A DNA stretch of 41,952 bases from Streptomyces monomycini (GCF_022271435.1 NZ_JAFIQY010000061.1:1-41952); one strand, 5' to 3'. Shown: positions 8,344 to 16,999, counted from the stretch's first letter. A program made the numbers and translations. The notes: generated from the sequence alone by a model not told the origin.

Positions 8344-10844
8344 CAGCCGCCGCCCGTCCCGGTGGTCTCGCGCTGACGCGGTACGCCCGCCCCGAGCCGG
8401 GCGATCAGTACGGCACGGGTCTCCTCGAACACCGGATCGGACTGGTAGTCACCGTGCCCCAGGATCTGCGCGGGCAGCGGGTGCTGGAGGGTCCGCCCGA
8501 AGGCCAGCGGATCGCGCAGCGGCCCGAGGTCGATGTCCGGGCCGTCCGCGCAGGTGAGCCGCACGGGGCCGCCGATGGGGTCGGTCAGCCGCCAGAGGTT
8601 GCGCCAGTCGTCCATCTCCCGGTGCAGCCCGGTCAGCGCCTCCGGCCCGAAGCAGGCGGGGAACCACCGCCCGTACAGGCGCTCCAGGGGCGAGCCGTAG
8701 GTGAGCAGCGCGACCCGGCTGCGGGTGACCAGGTCGAGCTGCCAGACGGCCGCCGCCGCCAGCACACTGCCCTGGGAGTGGCCGGAGATGACCAGGCGGC
8801 CGTCGTTGTTCTCGGTCCAGGTGGCCATCCGCCACGTCAGGTCGGGGACGGCGCGCTCGGCGTAGCAGGGCGGCGCGAAGGGGTGTGCCGCGCGCGGCCA
8901 GAACGTGCCGACGTCCCACAGGATGCCGACGGTACGGCGGGTGGAGCGGTCGCGGTAGGCCCGCCAGCCCATGACGGCGAGCAGCAGGACGCCGGCGCCC
9001 ATCAGCCAGGAGCCGAGCGACTCCGCCGTCGCCGCGGCCGTGTGCACCAGCAGCGGCGTCTGCTCCGTGGCGCGTCCCGGCGCCCGGTCGGTGAGCCAGG
9101 CACCGGCCACGGCGCCCGCGCCCAGCACCAGCGTGACCAGGCAGACCGCGCCGATCAGGACCGGGGCGGAGTCCGTGAGCCCGGCCCGTGCGATGGTTCC
9201 GGCGATCCGGCGTACCCGCTGCTCGTCGGGGCGCTCCTGCTTGTCGTACAAACCCGGGATGTCCGGTTCCACCTTGCGGCGCACCAGCAGCATCTGGACC
9301 CCGGCCAGGACGGCGAAGGCCGCGACGACCACCAGGAGCACCGGGAGCACCGACGCCTGCCAGGACAGCACGACGGCCGGTCCGGCGATCGGGGCGTCCG
9401 GCCGGCCGGGGGTCGCGCCGCCGTCCATCCAGTCGGCCAGCCGCTGGGCCGCTCCACCGGTGAGCACACCGCCCAGCGCGCACCCCAGCAGGGCGACGGC
9501 CGCGCCGTGGAATCCTTTCAGCGCGGCGCGTCCGTCGCCGTGCCCGTGGCGGCGTGCGGCGTTCTGCAGGAAGCCCGCGGTGACGACGAGGCCGAGCACC
9601 AGCAGGCCCTGGAAGACGGCGATGCCGCCGAAGGCGCCGCTGCCGGGCAGCCGGTCGCCGCTGACCCAGCCGGGCCGGGACCAGGCCGTATGGACGGCGG
9701 CCAGGACGAGGGCGACGAGCGCGGCGAACGGCAGCACCTTGACCACGAAACGGTCGCGGTGCTCGTCCGGTTCGGCCTCGCAGCGCGCGGTACGGCAGAC
9801 GACCCAGACGGTGAGCGCCGCCAGCACCAGGACCAGCGCGAGCAGGACCCGGCCGAGGAAGGACAGCGCCCCGCCGTGCCCCGTACGCCGGTCGAAGTCC
9901 AGCCCGGCCACGAGCAGCGCGGTGGCGATGGTCAGCAGTCCGGCCGCGGTGTGCGCGGCGCGCAGCCGGGCCACCACCCGGCGGCCGTACCAGAAGCCGC
10001 GGCGGGTCAGCGCCGGGCGCTGGGCGGGCGGGACGTCACGGGAGGTGCCGGGGCGCCGCGGCGGCGGCGAGGCGGACTCGTACGCGCTCCACGTACGGCG
10101 GGAGAGCCACCACAGGAAGCCGACGAGCAGCAGCGGCATCAACGCGGCGATCACGACGCGGCGGCCGGGCCCGCTCCAGGTGCCGCCCTTCTCGGGGCTC
10201 ATGAAGCCCATCCAGGACTTCCCGGCCGCGCAGGCGGCGCTGCCCGCACACTGCCAGGCGGTCAGGTCCAGGGCCACTTCGCAGGCCGCGGCGACCAGCA
10301 GGACGGTGAGGCTGAGGGCGAGAAGGCGGACGAGGACGTCGTACACGCGGTGCCCCTTGTGGTGCGAGGGGGCGGCGGGGCGCATCCAGTGGGCGAGGTT
10401 GGCGACCATGAAGGGCAGCAGGATCAGCCACAGGGCGCGGGCTCCGTTGCCGGAGGTGAGGTTGCACCAGCAGTACGCCTCGCGGATCGGTTCGGCGCGG
10501 TAGTCGTCGGGGCGCTGTTCGGCGTCGGCGTCGACGGCCCTGCGGTACACGGCGGCGGTGTCGTCGCCGGTGATCAGGACGGTGCGCGGGTCGCCCAGCA
10601 TCCGCTCGGGAGTCGTGCCGCCGACGCCGTGCACGAGCAGTTCCAGGGCGAGTTGCCGCTCGCCGGGTGGTGCGCCGGGAGGGGCGGTGCCCGGAGCGGT
10701 GTCCGGACCGTCGCCGTCCGGGACGGTGCCCGAACCGTGCCCGTCCGGGACGGTGCCCGGTTCGTCCGGGGAGCCGTCCGGCTCCTCCGGTGCGGCGTCC
10801 GGACGGTCCGGTGCCGTTCGGTGCGTGTCGCGTGCGCTGTCCAC
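8340..10844 (-). CDS. Polytopic membrane protein with split alpha/beta-hydrolase motifs
   Basis: An 834-residue protein. A disordered acidic Pro/Gly/Asp N-terminus (~1-62, with repeats such as GTVPDG) is followed by LELLVHGVGGTTPERM at ~68-83, which looks like the first strand and oxyanion loop of an alpha/beta hydrolase. About 11 membrane helices then occupy ~125-640. Near residue 688 LVISGHSQGSVLAAAAVW gives a nucleophile elbow (G-H-S-Q-G) with Ser, and the C-terminal region holds HGDYQSDP, a possible catalytic His. A hydrolase fold interrupted by a membrane domain is inferred; substrate unknown, perhaps lipid or acyl ester. The GTG at 10844 has GGGGGA about 8 nt upstream and is preferred to the in-frame start 14 codons earlier. 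Confidence 0.75.
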   Translation of the reverse strand: MDSARDTHRTAPDRPDAAPEEPDGSPDEPGTVPDGHGSGTVPDGDGPDTAPGTAPPGAPPGERQLALELLVHGVGGTTPERMLGDPRTVLITGDDTAAVYRRAVDADAEQRPDDYRAEPIREAYCWCNLTSGNGARALWLILLPFMVANLAHWMRPAAPSHHKGHRVYDVLVRLLALSLTVLLVAAACEVALDLTAWQCAGSAACAAGKSWMGFMSPEKGGTWSGPGRRVVIAALMPLLLVGFLWWLSRRTWSAYESASPPPRRPGTSRDVPPAQRPALTRRGFWYGRRVVARLRAAHTAAGLLTIATALLVAGLDFDRRTGHGGALSFLGRVLLALVLVLAALTVWVVCRTARCEAEPDEHRDRFVVKVLPFAALVALVLAAVHTAWSRPGWVSGDRLPGSGAFGGIAVFQGLLVLGLVVTAGFLQNAARRHGHGDGRAALKGFHGAAVALLGCALGGVLTGGAAQRLADWMDGGATPGRPDAPIAGPAVVLSWQASVLPVLLVVVAAFAVLAGVQMLLVRRKVEPDIPGLYDKQERPDEQRVRRIAGTIARAGLTDSAPVLIGAVCLVTLVLGAGAVAGAWLTDRAPGRATEQTPLLVHTAAATAESLGSWLMGAGVLLLAVMGWRAYRDRSTRRTVGILWDVGTFWPRAAHPFAPPCYAERAVPDLTWRMATWTENNDGRLVISGHSQGSVLAAAAVWQLDLVTRSRVALLTYGSPLERLYGRWFPACFGPEALTGLHREMDDWRNLWRLTDPIGGPVRLTCADGPDIDLGPLRDPLAFGRTLQHPLPAQILGHGDYQSDPVFEETRAVLIARLGAGVPRQRETTGTGGGC

Positions 10845-11075
10845 TGGTCTGTCCCCCGATGCCGTACGTGCCGGTCGGCGCCGCACGGTACCCGGCGGCG
10901 CCTTCCACTGTCATGTCATGCTCAACAGACGCCCGCGGCTCCGGGCGCCCGCCCCGCGCCTGCCTTCTTCCCGGTTCCGCGGGCGCACACCCCACCCCGG
11001 CGGGGCGGATGCGCCCGGCGCCGCGTGCGAGGATGTGTGCGCAACGGCAGCTGGGCGGAGAAGGGACAGGCCGGG

Positions 11076-11921
11076 GTGAGCGACAATCAGAACCTGCTCG
11101 CGGAGCAGCGGCGCGCTCTGATCCTCGACGAGGTCAGACGGCGCGGCGGCGTCCGCGTGAACGAGCTGACCCGCAGGCTCAACGTCTCGGACATGACGGT
11201 CCGGCGCGACCTGGACGCCCTCGCCCGGCAGGGCATGGTCGAGAAGGTGCACGGCGGCGCGGTCCCGGTCAGCGAGCCGAGCAGCCACGAGCCGGGCTTC
11301 GAGGCCAAGTCGGGGCTGGAGCTGAGCGCCAAGGAGGACATCGCCAAGGCGGCGGCCCGGATGGCCGCGCCGGGCGGCGCCATCGCCCTGGCGGGCGGCA
11401 CCACCGCGTTCGCGCTGGCCCAGCAGCTGCTGGAGGTGCCGGACCTGACGGTCGTCACCAACTCCGTACGGGTCGCCGACGTGTTCTACAACGCGCAGCG
11501 GGCGGCGGCCGGCGGCAGCCAGGCGCCCCGGGCGGGCGCCGCGACCGTGGTGCTGACCGGCGGGGTCCGTACGCCCTCGGACACCCTGGTGGGCCCGGTG
11601 GCGGACGCCGCGATCCGCTCCCTCCACTTCGACGTGCTCTTCCTCGGGGTGCACGGCATATCGGTGGAAGCCGGACTGTCCACGCCCAACCTGGCCGAGG
11701 CGGAGACCAACCGCCACTTCGTCCGCTCCGCCCGCCGGGTCGTGGTGGTGGCCGACCACACCAAGTGGGGCACCGTGGGGCTCAGTTCCTTCGCCTCGCT
11801 GGAGGACGTGGACGTCCTGGTGACCGACCGCGGCCTGTCGGCGCAGGCCCGTACGGAGATCGCGGAACTGCCGCCGGAGCTGGTCGTCGCGGGCGAGCCG
11901 GGCGACGGTACGGACCTCTGA
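11076..11921 (+). CDS. DeoR/GlpR family transcriptional regulator
   Basis: A 281-residue repressor-type protein. Residues ~8-62 form the DeoR helix-turn-helix (QRRALILDEVRRRGG, then VNELTRRLNVSDMTVRRDLDAL and KVHGGAV). The rest is the DeoR effector domain: KEDIAKAAARM, a glycine-rich sugar-phosphate binding stretch IALAGGTTAFALA, VVTNSVRVADVF, and DVLFLGVHGISVEAGLSTPNLAEAETN. The family senses phosphorylated sugars or related metabolites and represses neighbouring or distant operons. GTG at 11076 begins the conserved N-terminus; GGAGAAGGGA lies about 12 nt upstream. No obvious sugar operon is adjacent: the flanking genes are a divergent membrane hydrolase and a convergent PLP enzyme. A perfect GC palindrome follows the stop. 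Confidence 0.92.
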   Translation: MSDNQNLLAEQRRALILDEVRRRGGVRVNELTRRLNVSDMTVRRDLDALARQGMVEKVHGGAVPVSEPSSHEPGFEAKSGLELSAKEDIAKAAARMAAPGGAIALAGGTTAFALAQQLLEVPDLTVVTNSVRVADVFYNAQRAAAGGSQAPRAGAATVVLTGGVRTPSDTLVGPVADAAIRSLHFDVLFLGVHGISVEAGLSTPNLAEAETNRHFVRSARRVVVVADHTKWGTVGLSSFASLEDVDVLVTDRGLSAQARTEIAELPPELVVAGEPGDGTDL

Positions 11922-11924
11922 GGG

Positions 11925-11940
11925 GCCGGGGCGCCCCGGC
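11925..11940. terminator. Bidirectional terminator palindrome
   Basis: A perfect 16-bp palindrome GCCGGGGCGCCCCGGC between convergent genes ending at 11921 (+) and 11954 (-). With a 4-nt loop it forms a 6-bp GC stem. Confidence 0.55.
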
Positions 11941-11953
11941 GTGCCCCAGCGAC

Positions 11954-13111
11954 TCAGCCCGGCCAGCTGCCGGTCTCCAGGAACCTGTCGATCGTCGCCG
12001 CGTACGGCGCGATGTCCAGCCCCTGCTCCGCCAGCCAGCTGTCCGAGTAGTACTTGTCCAGGTAGCGGTCGCCCGGGTCGCAGAGCAGGGTGACGACGGA
12101 GCCGGTGCGCCCCGCGGCGACCATCTCCGCGACGATCTTCAGCGCGCTCCACAGGCCGGTACCCGTCGAGCCGCCCGCCTTGCGGCCGATGGCCCGCTCC
12201 AGGGCCCGTACGGCCGCCACGCTCGCCGCGTCCGGGACCTTCATCATCCGGTCGACGGCGCCGGGCACGAAGCTGGGCTCCATGCGCGGCCGCCCGATGC
12301 CCTCGATGCGGGAGGCGGTGGCGCAGTCCGTCTTCGCGTCGCCGGTGCGCCAGCCGTCGAAGAAGCAGGAGTTCTCCGGGTCGGGCACGCAGATGCGGGT
12401 GTCGTACTGCATGTAGTGCACATAGCGGGCGATGGTCGCCGAGGTGCCGCCGGTACCGGCCGTGGCGACGATCCAGGCGGGCTCCGGGTACCGCTCCAGG
12501 CGGAGCTGCTGGTAGATCGACTCGGCGATGTTGTTGTTGCCCCGCCAGTCCGTCGCCCGTTCGGCGTAGGTGAACTGGTCCATGTAGTGGCCGCCGGACT
12601 CGGCGGCGAGCCGGGCGGAGACCGCGTAGACGGTCCGCGGGTCGTCCACGAGGTGGCAGGTGCCGCCGTGGAACTCGATCAGCCGGGTCTTCTCCCGGCT
12701 GGTGGTGGCGGGCATCACCGCGATGAACGGCACACCGATCAGGCTCGCGAAGTACGCCTCGGAGACCGCGGTGGAGCCGCTGGAGGACTCGATGACGGGC
12801 TTGCCGGGCCGGATCCAGCCGTTGCACAGCCCGTAGAGGAACAGCGAACGGGCCAGCCGGTGCTTGAGGCTGCCGGTGGGGTGGGTCGACTCGTCCTTGA
12901 GGTACAGGTCGATGCCCCACTCCTCCGGCAGCGGGAAGCGCAGCAGATGGGTGTCGGCCGTCCGGTTGGCGTCCGCCTGCACCTTGCGGACGGCCTCCTT
13001 GAGCCAGCTCCGGTAGTCCGGATCGCTGCGGTCGACGTCCACGGTCGGCATGGGACAGCCGCTCCCGGACACCCGGTCGGCGGGGCTGTGTGATGACTGT
13101 GCGGTGCTCAT
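11954..13111 (-). CDS. PLP-dependent cysteine synthase-family enzyme (Cds1-like L-cysteine desulfhydrase)
   Basis: A 385-residue type II PLP enzyme. The Schiff-base lysine is K83 in STHPTGSLKHRLARS; the substrate loop ESSSGSTAVSEA and the phosphate-binding glycine loop ATAGTGGTSATIARY follow in order. Internal features such as DQFTYAERATDWRGNNNIAESIYQQL and the Cys-rich PDPENSCFF ... DCATASRIEGIG are those of the mycobacterial Cds1 (Rv3684) type, which degrades L-cysteine to H2S, ammonia and pyruvate, rather than CysK/CysM. It is ~60 residues longer than standard cysteine synthases. It stands alone, convergent with the DeoR gene, and has its own candidate promoter (-10 at 13165-13170). The desulfhydrase direction is inferred from family resemblance. 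Confidence 0.85.
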   Translation of the reverse strand: MSTAQSSHSPADRVSGSGCPMPTVDVDRSDPDYRSWLKEAVRKVQADANRTADTHLLRFPLPEEWGIDLYLKDESTHPTGSLKHRLARSLFLYGLCNGWIRPGKPVIESSSGSTAVSEAYFASLIGVPFIAVMPATTSREKTRLIEFHGGTCHLVDDPRTVYAVSARLAAESGGHYMDQFTYAERATDWRGNNNIAESIYQQLRLERYPEPAWIVATAGTGGTSATIARYVHYMQYDTRICVPDPENSCFFDGWRTGDAKTDCATASRIEGIGRPRMEPSFVPGAVDRMMKVPDAASVAAVRALERAIGRKAGGSTGTGLWSALKIVAEMVAAGRTGSVVTLLCDPGDRYLDKYYSDSWLAEQGLDIAPYAATIDRFLETGSWPG

Positions 13112-13164
13112 GGCGCGCTCCCCGACGTCGTACGGAGCCCGCGCGGAACGCCGGGCCGGTTCCG

Positions 13165-13170
13165 ACTATA
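13165..13170 (-). promoter_or_regulatory. Candidate -10 box for Cds1-like gene
   Basis: On the minus strand TATAGT stands out in GC-rich surroundings about 54 nt before the start codon at 13111. No good -35 hexamer is visible 16-18 nt upstream. Confidence 0.45.
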
Positions 13171-13355
13171 ACCACCCGCCACACGCTTCTCACCTGCATA
13201 AACAACCCTTTGAGCAACCCCAAGCAGCACCTGGGACCGCGCCGTGGGCGAGCTTTGGCCAAGGGGTACTGGTGCACACGGCACGACGCAGGCAGACTGC
13301 GCACCAAGGGGGCGGGTGGAGAGCGCACGCCCGACGTGCTGAGGAGGTGATCGCC

Positions 13356-13646
13356 ATGGCGGAGCCCGAGTTCAACGCGACCGGGGTACGCATAGAGAAA
13401 TGGCTGCTCCGGTCGCTCACCCGGGCGGGCCAGGTAGTGATCAAGGACGGCAGGCTGGCCCTGCTGACGAGTTACGGCACCGAGATAGACAGCGCGCCGG
13501 TGCAGGCCGTGCAGGCGCACAAACCCCTGTTCGCGGCCCGCGACCGGGCACTGGCGACCTTGAACGGACATCGTTACTCGCTGACGCTGGGCACCCCGGA
13601 CCGCTTCCTCGACGCCGTACGCGCGGCACGCTCCGCGCGCGCTTGA
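13356..13646 (+). CDS. Small conserved hypothetical protein
   Basis: A 96-residue soluble protein (MAEPEFNATGVRIEKWL...). I do not recognise a named domain. It contains a basic N-terminal helix (RIEKWLLRSLTRAGQ), a beta segment VVIKDGRLALLTSYGTEIDSAPVQAVQAH and a basic C-terminus ending DRFLDAVRAARSARA; the pattern resembles a small PH-like or SH3-like fold but that is weak. There is no signal or membrane segment. The start is well set: an ideal GAGGAGGTGATC lies 4-8 nt before ATG 13356, matching 12 nt of the 16S anti-SD, so strong translation is expected. It lies upstream of an ATP-binding regulatory protein in the same direction, separated by 172 nt. Confidence 0.75.
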   Translation: MAEPEFNATGVRIEKWLLRSLTRAGQVVIKDGRLALLTSYGTEIDSAPVQAVQAHKPLFAARDRALATLNGHRYSLTLGTPDRFLDAVRAARSARA

Positions 13647-13818
13647 CAGGGTCTCTCGGGGGACGGTGCGGTTGCGGGAGCGCACTGGTGGGACGACCCT
13701 GGACTCGTATCACTGAGGGTTCACCAGCGGTGACACTGTGGTGGAAGTGCGGCATCGCTGGATCCGATCTTCGCCCCCGTCGTACGAGGGCGCCCGACCT
13801 CATCAGGGAGTCGCGGTC

Positions 13819-14367
13819 GTGATCAGGCAGCCCAGCAGACACTGCACGGTGGAGCTCCAGGCCCTTCCGGCCCGGATCGGCCAGGTGCGCAGAATCGTAT
13901 CGGCACAGCTCCGGTACTGGCGTCTCGACGCCTTGATAGACCCGGCGGCGCTCGGCGTGACCGAGCTGCTGGCCAACGTGCACCAGCACGCCGTGCCCAG
14001 CAAGCAGTGCACCGTGGAACTGCTCGTCCTCCTGGACCAGCTGACGGTGTCGGTACGCGACCTGGACCCGCGGCTGCCCCGGGTACGGACGGCCGGAACC
14101 CTCGACACCGAGGGCCGCGGACTGTCGCTGATCGACGCGCTGAGCGAGAGCTGGGGGGTACGTCCGGACGGCGGCGGCAAGGTCGTCTGGTTCACGCTCC
14201 CCGCGCTCTCGCTCGCTCCGGAGGAAGCGGTGCGCCGTACTTCCGTGGGGCGCTCGTCGTGCGCCCGCGGCATGGCGGCACGCGAACCGTCGCTCACGTC
14301 GGCCGAACCGCCGCTGCGCACAGCGGTGGACACCCGGCCGCGGGTGCGGGGCGCCGGAGTCGCTTGA
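13819..14367 (+). CDS. Anti-sigma regulatory factor-type ATP-binding protein (HATPase_c)
   Basis: A 182-residue GHKL ATPase protein. The N box reads GVTELLANVHQHA, the G1 box is degenerate (DLDPRLP instead of D.GPG) and the G2 box is TEGRGLSLIDALSESWG, followed by the strand GKVVWFTLP. The last ~50 residues are a Ser/Arg/Pro-rich tail with no domain. The core is of the orphan RsbW-like type abundant in Streptomyces. GTG at 13819 is chosen because AGGGAG at 13805-13810 lies 8 nt upstream; the longer frame starting at 13738 has no ribosome site. Loss of the canonical G1 glycine may weaken ATP binding. Partner sigma factor unknown. Confidence 0.82.
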   Translation: MIRQPSRHCTVELQALPARIGQVRRIVSAQLRYWRLDALIDPAALGVTELLANVHQHAVPSKQCTVELLVLLDQLTVSVRDLDPRLPRVRTAGTLDTEGRGLSLIDALSESWGVRPDGGGKVVWFTLPALSLAPEEAVRRTSVGRSSCARGMAAREPSLTSAEPPLRTAVDTRPRVRGAGVA

Positions 14368-14476
14368 AGGGCCGGGGCGGGCGCGCGGCAGGCACGCCCA
14401 CGGTGCACGGCGGTGGGCGCTGACAACGTACGGCGCTGAGCGCTGACGGCGCTGAGCGCCGACCGCCCCTGCCCGC

Positions 14477-14623
14477 TCACGCCGCTCCGCCCTCCGCCCC
14501 GGTGCCGAACCGTTCGTCCAGGACGGAGAGCCGGCGCCAGCACCCGTCCTCGCCGATCCCCCCGCTCGCGAAGCGCCGGGCGAGCAGGTCGATGGGCGAC
14601 GGGTCGGCACGGCCTGCCGACAC
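14477..14623 (-). pseudogene. SHOCT-domain remnant
   Basis: A 48-codon frame on the minus strand encodes DPSPIDLLARRFASGGIGED followed by ECWRRLSVLDERFG, a clear SHOCT (short C-terminal) domain. SHOCT is normally the tail of a small Streptomyces membrane protein with one or two helices ahead of it; here the frame can be extended only ~14 codons upstream before a stop and contains no membrane segment. GTG at 14623 is the only start and has no convincing ribosome site. The upstream side runs into the TetR promoter, so the parent gene has probably lost its 5' part. A functional SHOCT-only micropeptide cannot be excluded. Confidence 0.6.
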
Positions 14624-14660
14624 GGGACCGGCCCCGCCCCGGACGCTCGAAGTTGATCTC

Positions 14661-14680
14661 TGTAACTACTGGTATGTACA
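14661..14680. promoter_or_regulatory. Palindromic operator upstream of TetR gene
   Basis: TGTAnnTACnnGTAnnTACA is a symmetric 20-bp pattern, 8 nt before ATG 14689. It has the size and symmetry of a TetR-family operator and probably mediates autoregulation of the operon that follows. Confidence 0.65.
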
Positions 14681-14688
14681 GTCGCCCC

Positions 14689-15270
14689 ATGACCACCTCC
14701 GAACGGCTCGTCGAGAGCACCAGGGAGCTCCTCTGGGAGCGCGGCTTCACCGGCACCAGCCCGAAGGCGATCCTGCAGCGCGCCGGTGTCGGGCAAGGGA
14801 GCATGTACCACCACTTCACGGGCAAGTCCGACCTCGCGCTCGCCGCCATCCGCCGTACCGCCGAGGTCATGCGGGCCACCGCCGACACCGCCCTCTCCGG
14901 GGAGGGCAGCGCCTGCGACCGGGTGCGGGCCTACCTGCTGCGCGAGCGCGACGTGCTGCGCGGCTGCCCGGTGGGCCGGCTGACCATGGACCCGGACGTC
15001 ATCGCCGACCCGGCGCTGCGGCAGCCCGTCTTCGAGACGCTCGACTGGCTGCGCGGCCGGATCGCCGGAATCCTCCGCGAGGGGTGCGAGCGCGGCGAGT
15101 TCGACGCGGGACTGGACCCGGAGGGGACCGCGGCCGCCGTCGTCGCCACCGTGCAGGGCGGCTACGTGCTGGCCCGCGCCGCCGAGTCGCCCGCCCCCTT
15201 CGACACCGCGGTGCGCGGCGTGCTCTCCCTGCTCGCGGCCCGCGCCACCGGCCCGGCGCCCACCGCCTGA
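14689..15270 (+). CDS. TetR/AcrR family transcriptional regulator
   Basis: A 193-residue regulator. Residues ~3-50 are the TetR DNA-binding domain (SERLVESTRELLWERGF, then GTSPKAILQRAGVGQGSMYHHF and GKSDLALAAI). The C-terminal ligand domain includes CPVGRLTMDPDVIADPALRQPVFETLDWLR and GCERGEFDAGLDPEGTAAAVVATVQGGYVLAR, close to the YxaF/LmrA-like group. ATG 14689 gives the conserved MTTSERL start; an ATG at 14674 lies inside the operator. It precedes a DUF4865 gene by 122 nt in the same direction; TetR plus DUF4865 is a recurring actinobacterial pair, so it likely controls that gene and possibly the enzymes after it. Confidence 0.93.
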   Translation: MTTSERLVESTRELLWERGFTGTSPKAILQRAGVGQGSMYHHFTGKSDLALAAIRRTAEVMRATADTALSGEGSACDRVRAYLLRERDVLRGCPVGRLTMDPDVIADPALRQPVFETLDWLRGRIAGILREGCERGEFDAGLDPEGTAAAVVATVQGGYVLARAAESPAPFDTAVRGVLSLLAARATGPAPTA

Positions 15271-15392
15271 CGCCCCGTCACCGCGGTCACGCGCACCCGC
15301 ATGCGCGCCCATATCCGCATGCGCACCGGAATGACCCGAGCGGGCCCCGTGAGCCCGCGCCCCACTCCTTCGCCCACCCACCCGGAGCACCC

Positions 15393-15977
15393 GTGCACGC
15401 CATGCAGTACACCGTCACCCTCCCCGCCGACTACGACATGGGCATCATCCGCGACCGGGTACGCACCCGGGGGCACCTCCTCGACACCTGCGCAGGGCTC
15501 GGGATCAAGGCGTACGGCGTCCGGGAACGCGGTGTCGACGGTTCGCCCGTCAATCAATACGCGCCGTTCTACCTCTGGGCCGACCCCCTGGCGATGAACC
15601 GTTTCCTGCTCGGTGACGGCTTCCGCGGCGTGATCCGCGACTTCGGCCGCCCGGAGGTACGGCACTGGACCGGCGTCCACCACGAGCGGGGGCCGTCCGC
15701 CGGAGCGGTGCCGCGCTCCTTCGTCCGCCGTACCCAGGCGCTCGCCGAGGCGACCGATCCGGCCACCGCCGTGGCGGAGGCGGTGGCCGGTCAGCGGCGG
15801 CTGGCCCGTACCGACGGGGTGCACACCACCGCGCTCGCGCTCGACCCCCGGCATTGGGAACTGGTGCACTTCACCCTCTGGGAAGGCACCGCGCCCGCGT
15901 CGGACGGGGAGCGCTTCGAGGTGTTGCACCTGTCCGCGCCGGGGGCCGGGCAGCTGCCGGCCGGGGCGCACTGGTGA
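15393..15977 (+). CDS. DUF4865 family protein
   Basis: A 194-residue soluble protein with the family signature at the N-terminus (MQYTVTLPADYDMGIIRDRV), then NQYAPFYLWADPLAMNRFLLGDGFRGVIRDFGRP and VRHWTGVHHERG. The fold is probably a dimeric alpha-beta barrel, as in antibiotic monooxygenase-like proteins, but no activity is known. GTG 15393 has GGAG 5 nt upstream and gives VHAMQY, which fits the family start; ATG 15402 is the alternative. The stop overlaps the start of the next gene (GTGA), so production of the two proteins is coupled. It lies directly behind the TetR regulator. Confidence 0.82.
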   Translation: MHAMQYTVTLPADYDMGIIRDRVRTRGHLLDTCAGLGIKAYGVRERGVDGSPVNQYAPFYLWADPLAMNRFLLGDGFRGVIRDFGRPEVRHWTGVHHERGPSAGAVPRSFVRRTQALAEATDPATAVAEAVAGQRRLARTDGVHTTALALDPRHWELVHFTLWEGTAPASDGERFEVLHLSAPGAGQLPAGAHW

Positions 15978-16999
15978 CCGCGCGGCCGGAACCCGCCGTC
16001 CGTACGGTGTCGGGAGACGTCGCCCCCACCTCGCTGGGCCTCTGCGACGCCCACGACCACCTGTTCCTGCGCAGCCCGCAACTGCCCGGCCAGGAACTCG
16101 ACGACACCGGCGCGGCGGCGGCCGAGCTGCGGGCCTTCCGGGAGGCGGGCGGCGGCACGGTGATCCAGTGGACGCCGTACGGGATGGGGCGGCGCGCCGG
16201 TGAACTGCGGCGGCTCGCCGAGGAGTCGGGGGTGCGGATCGTCGCGGCGACGGGTCTGCACCAGGCGGCGCACTACGCGCCCGAGGTGCTGGAACGGGTA
16301 GGGGCGAAGGGCGGTGCGACCGGTTCCGGCGGGGGCTCGGCGGACCTGGCGGAGCTGTTCGTGGCGGAGCTGACGACGGGGATCGGGAGCCGGTCCGGTG
16401 ATCGCGGTGACGGCCGTACCGGCGCGGCCGACGGTGCCGTCGCGCGCCCCCGGGCCGGGATGGTCAAAGTCGCCGGCGGCTTCCACGGCCTGGACGCGCA
16501 CGCCCGGTACACCATGGCCGCGGCGGCCGAGGCCCACCACGCCACCGGCACCCCCATCGGCGTCCACCTGGAGCTGGGCACCGGGGCCCAGGACGTACTG
16601 GACCTGCTGTGCGGGAGGCTGGCGGTGCCGCCGCAGCGGGTCGTGCTGGGCCACCTCAACCGCTTCCCCGACCCGGTGACCCACCGGTCGGCCGCCGCTG
16701 CCGGGGCCTATCTGGCGTTCGACGGCCCGTCGCGGGCCCACCACGCCACGGACTGGCGGCTGCCCGACGCACTGGCCGCACTCGCCGACGCCGGGTACGG
16801 GGACCGGCTGCTCCTTGGCGGCGACACGACGACGGCGGCGGCCCGGTCGGTCAACGGCGGGCCCGGTATGCCTCATCTGCTGCGCCGCCTGCGGCCGCGG
16901 CTCGAACCCGCCCTGGGGGCCGAGCTGGTGCGGCGGATCTTCACGATGAATCCGGCCCGCGCGTTCGCGGTGGCGTGGGAGCGGGCGGGAGGCGCCTGA
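15974..16999 (+). CDS. Phosphotriesterase-family amidohydrolase
   Basis: A 341-residue binuclear-metal hydrolase of the phosphotriesterase-like lactonase/PHP group. Metal ligands appear in order: H27 and H29 (CDAHDHLFL), the bridging lysine in MVKVAGGFHG, histidines in GVHLELG and VLGHLNR, and the aspartate in LLLGGDTT. A 30-residue Gly/Arg/Ala-rich insertion (around SRSGDRGDGRTGAADG) precedes the lysine strand. Paralogues hydrolyse lactones or phosphoesters; the natural substrate here is unknown. GTG 15974 overlaps the DUF4865 stop by 4 nt. The C-terminus (NPARAFAVAWERAGG) runs into a short repeat array that contains the stop codon. Confidence 0.85.
   Translation: MTARPEPAVRTVSGDVAPTSLGLCDAHDHLFLRSPQLPGQELDDTGAAAAELRAFREAGGGTVIQWTPYGMGRRAGELRRLAEESGVRIVAATGLHQAAHYAPEVLERVGAKGGATGSGGGSADLAELFVAELTTGIGSRSGDRGDGRTGAADGAVARPRAGMVKVAGGFHGLDAHARYTMAAAAEAHHATGTPIGVHLELGTGAQDVLDLLCGRLAVPPQRVVLGHLNRFPDPVTHRSAAAAGAYLAFDGPSRAHHATDWRLPDALAALADAGYGDRLLLGGDTTTAAARSVNGGPGMPHLLRRLRPRLEPALGAELVRRIFTMNPARAFAVAWERAGGA

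Noticed and set aside
5873..10844. A type VII (ESX) secretion locus, suggested by the EccA-like AAA+ domain.
   Set aside because: No WXG100 protein, EccB/C/D/E or mycosin gene is present in the window.
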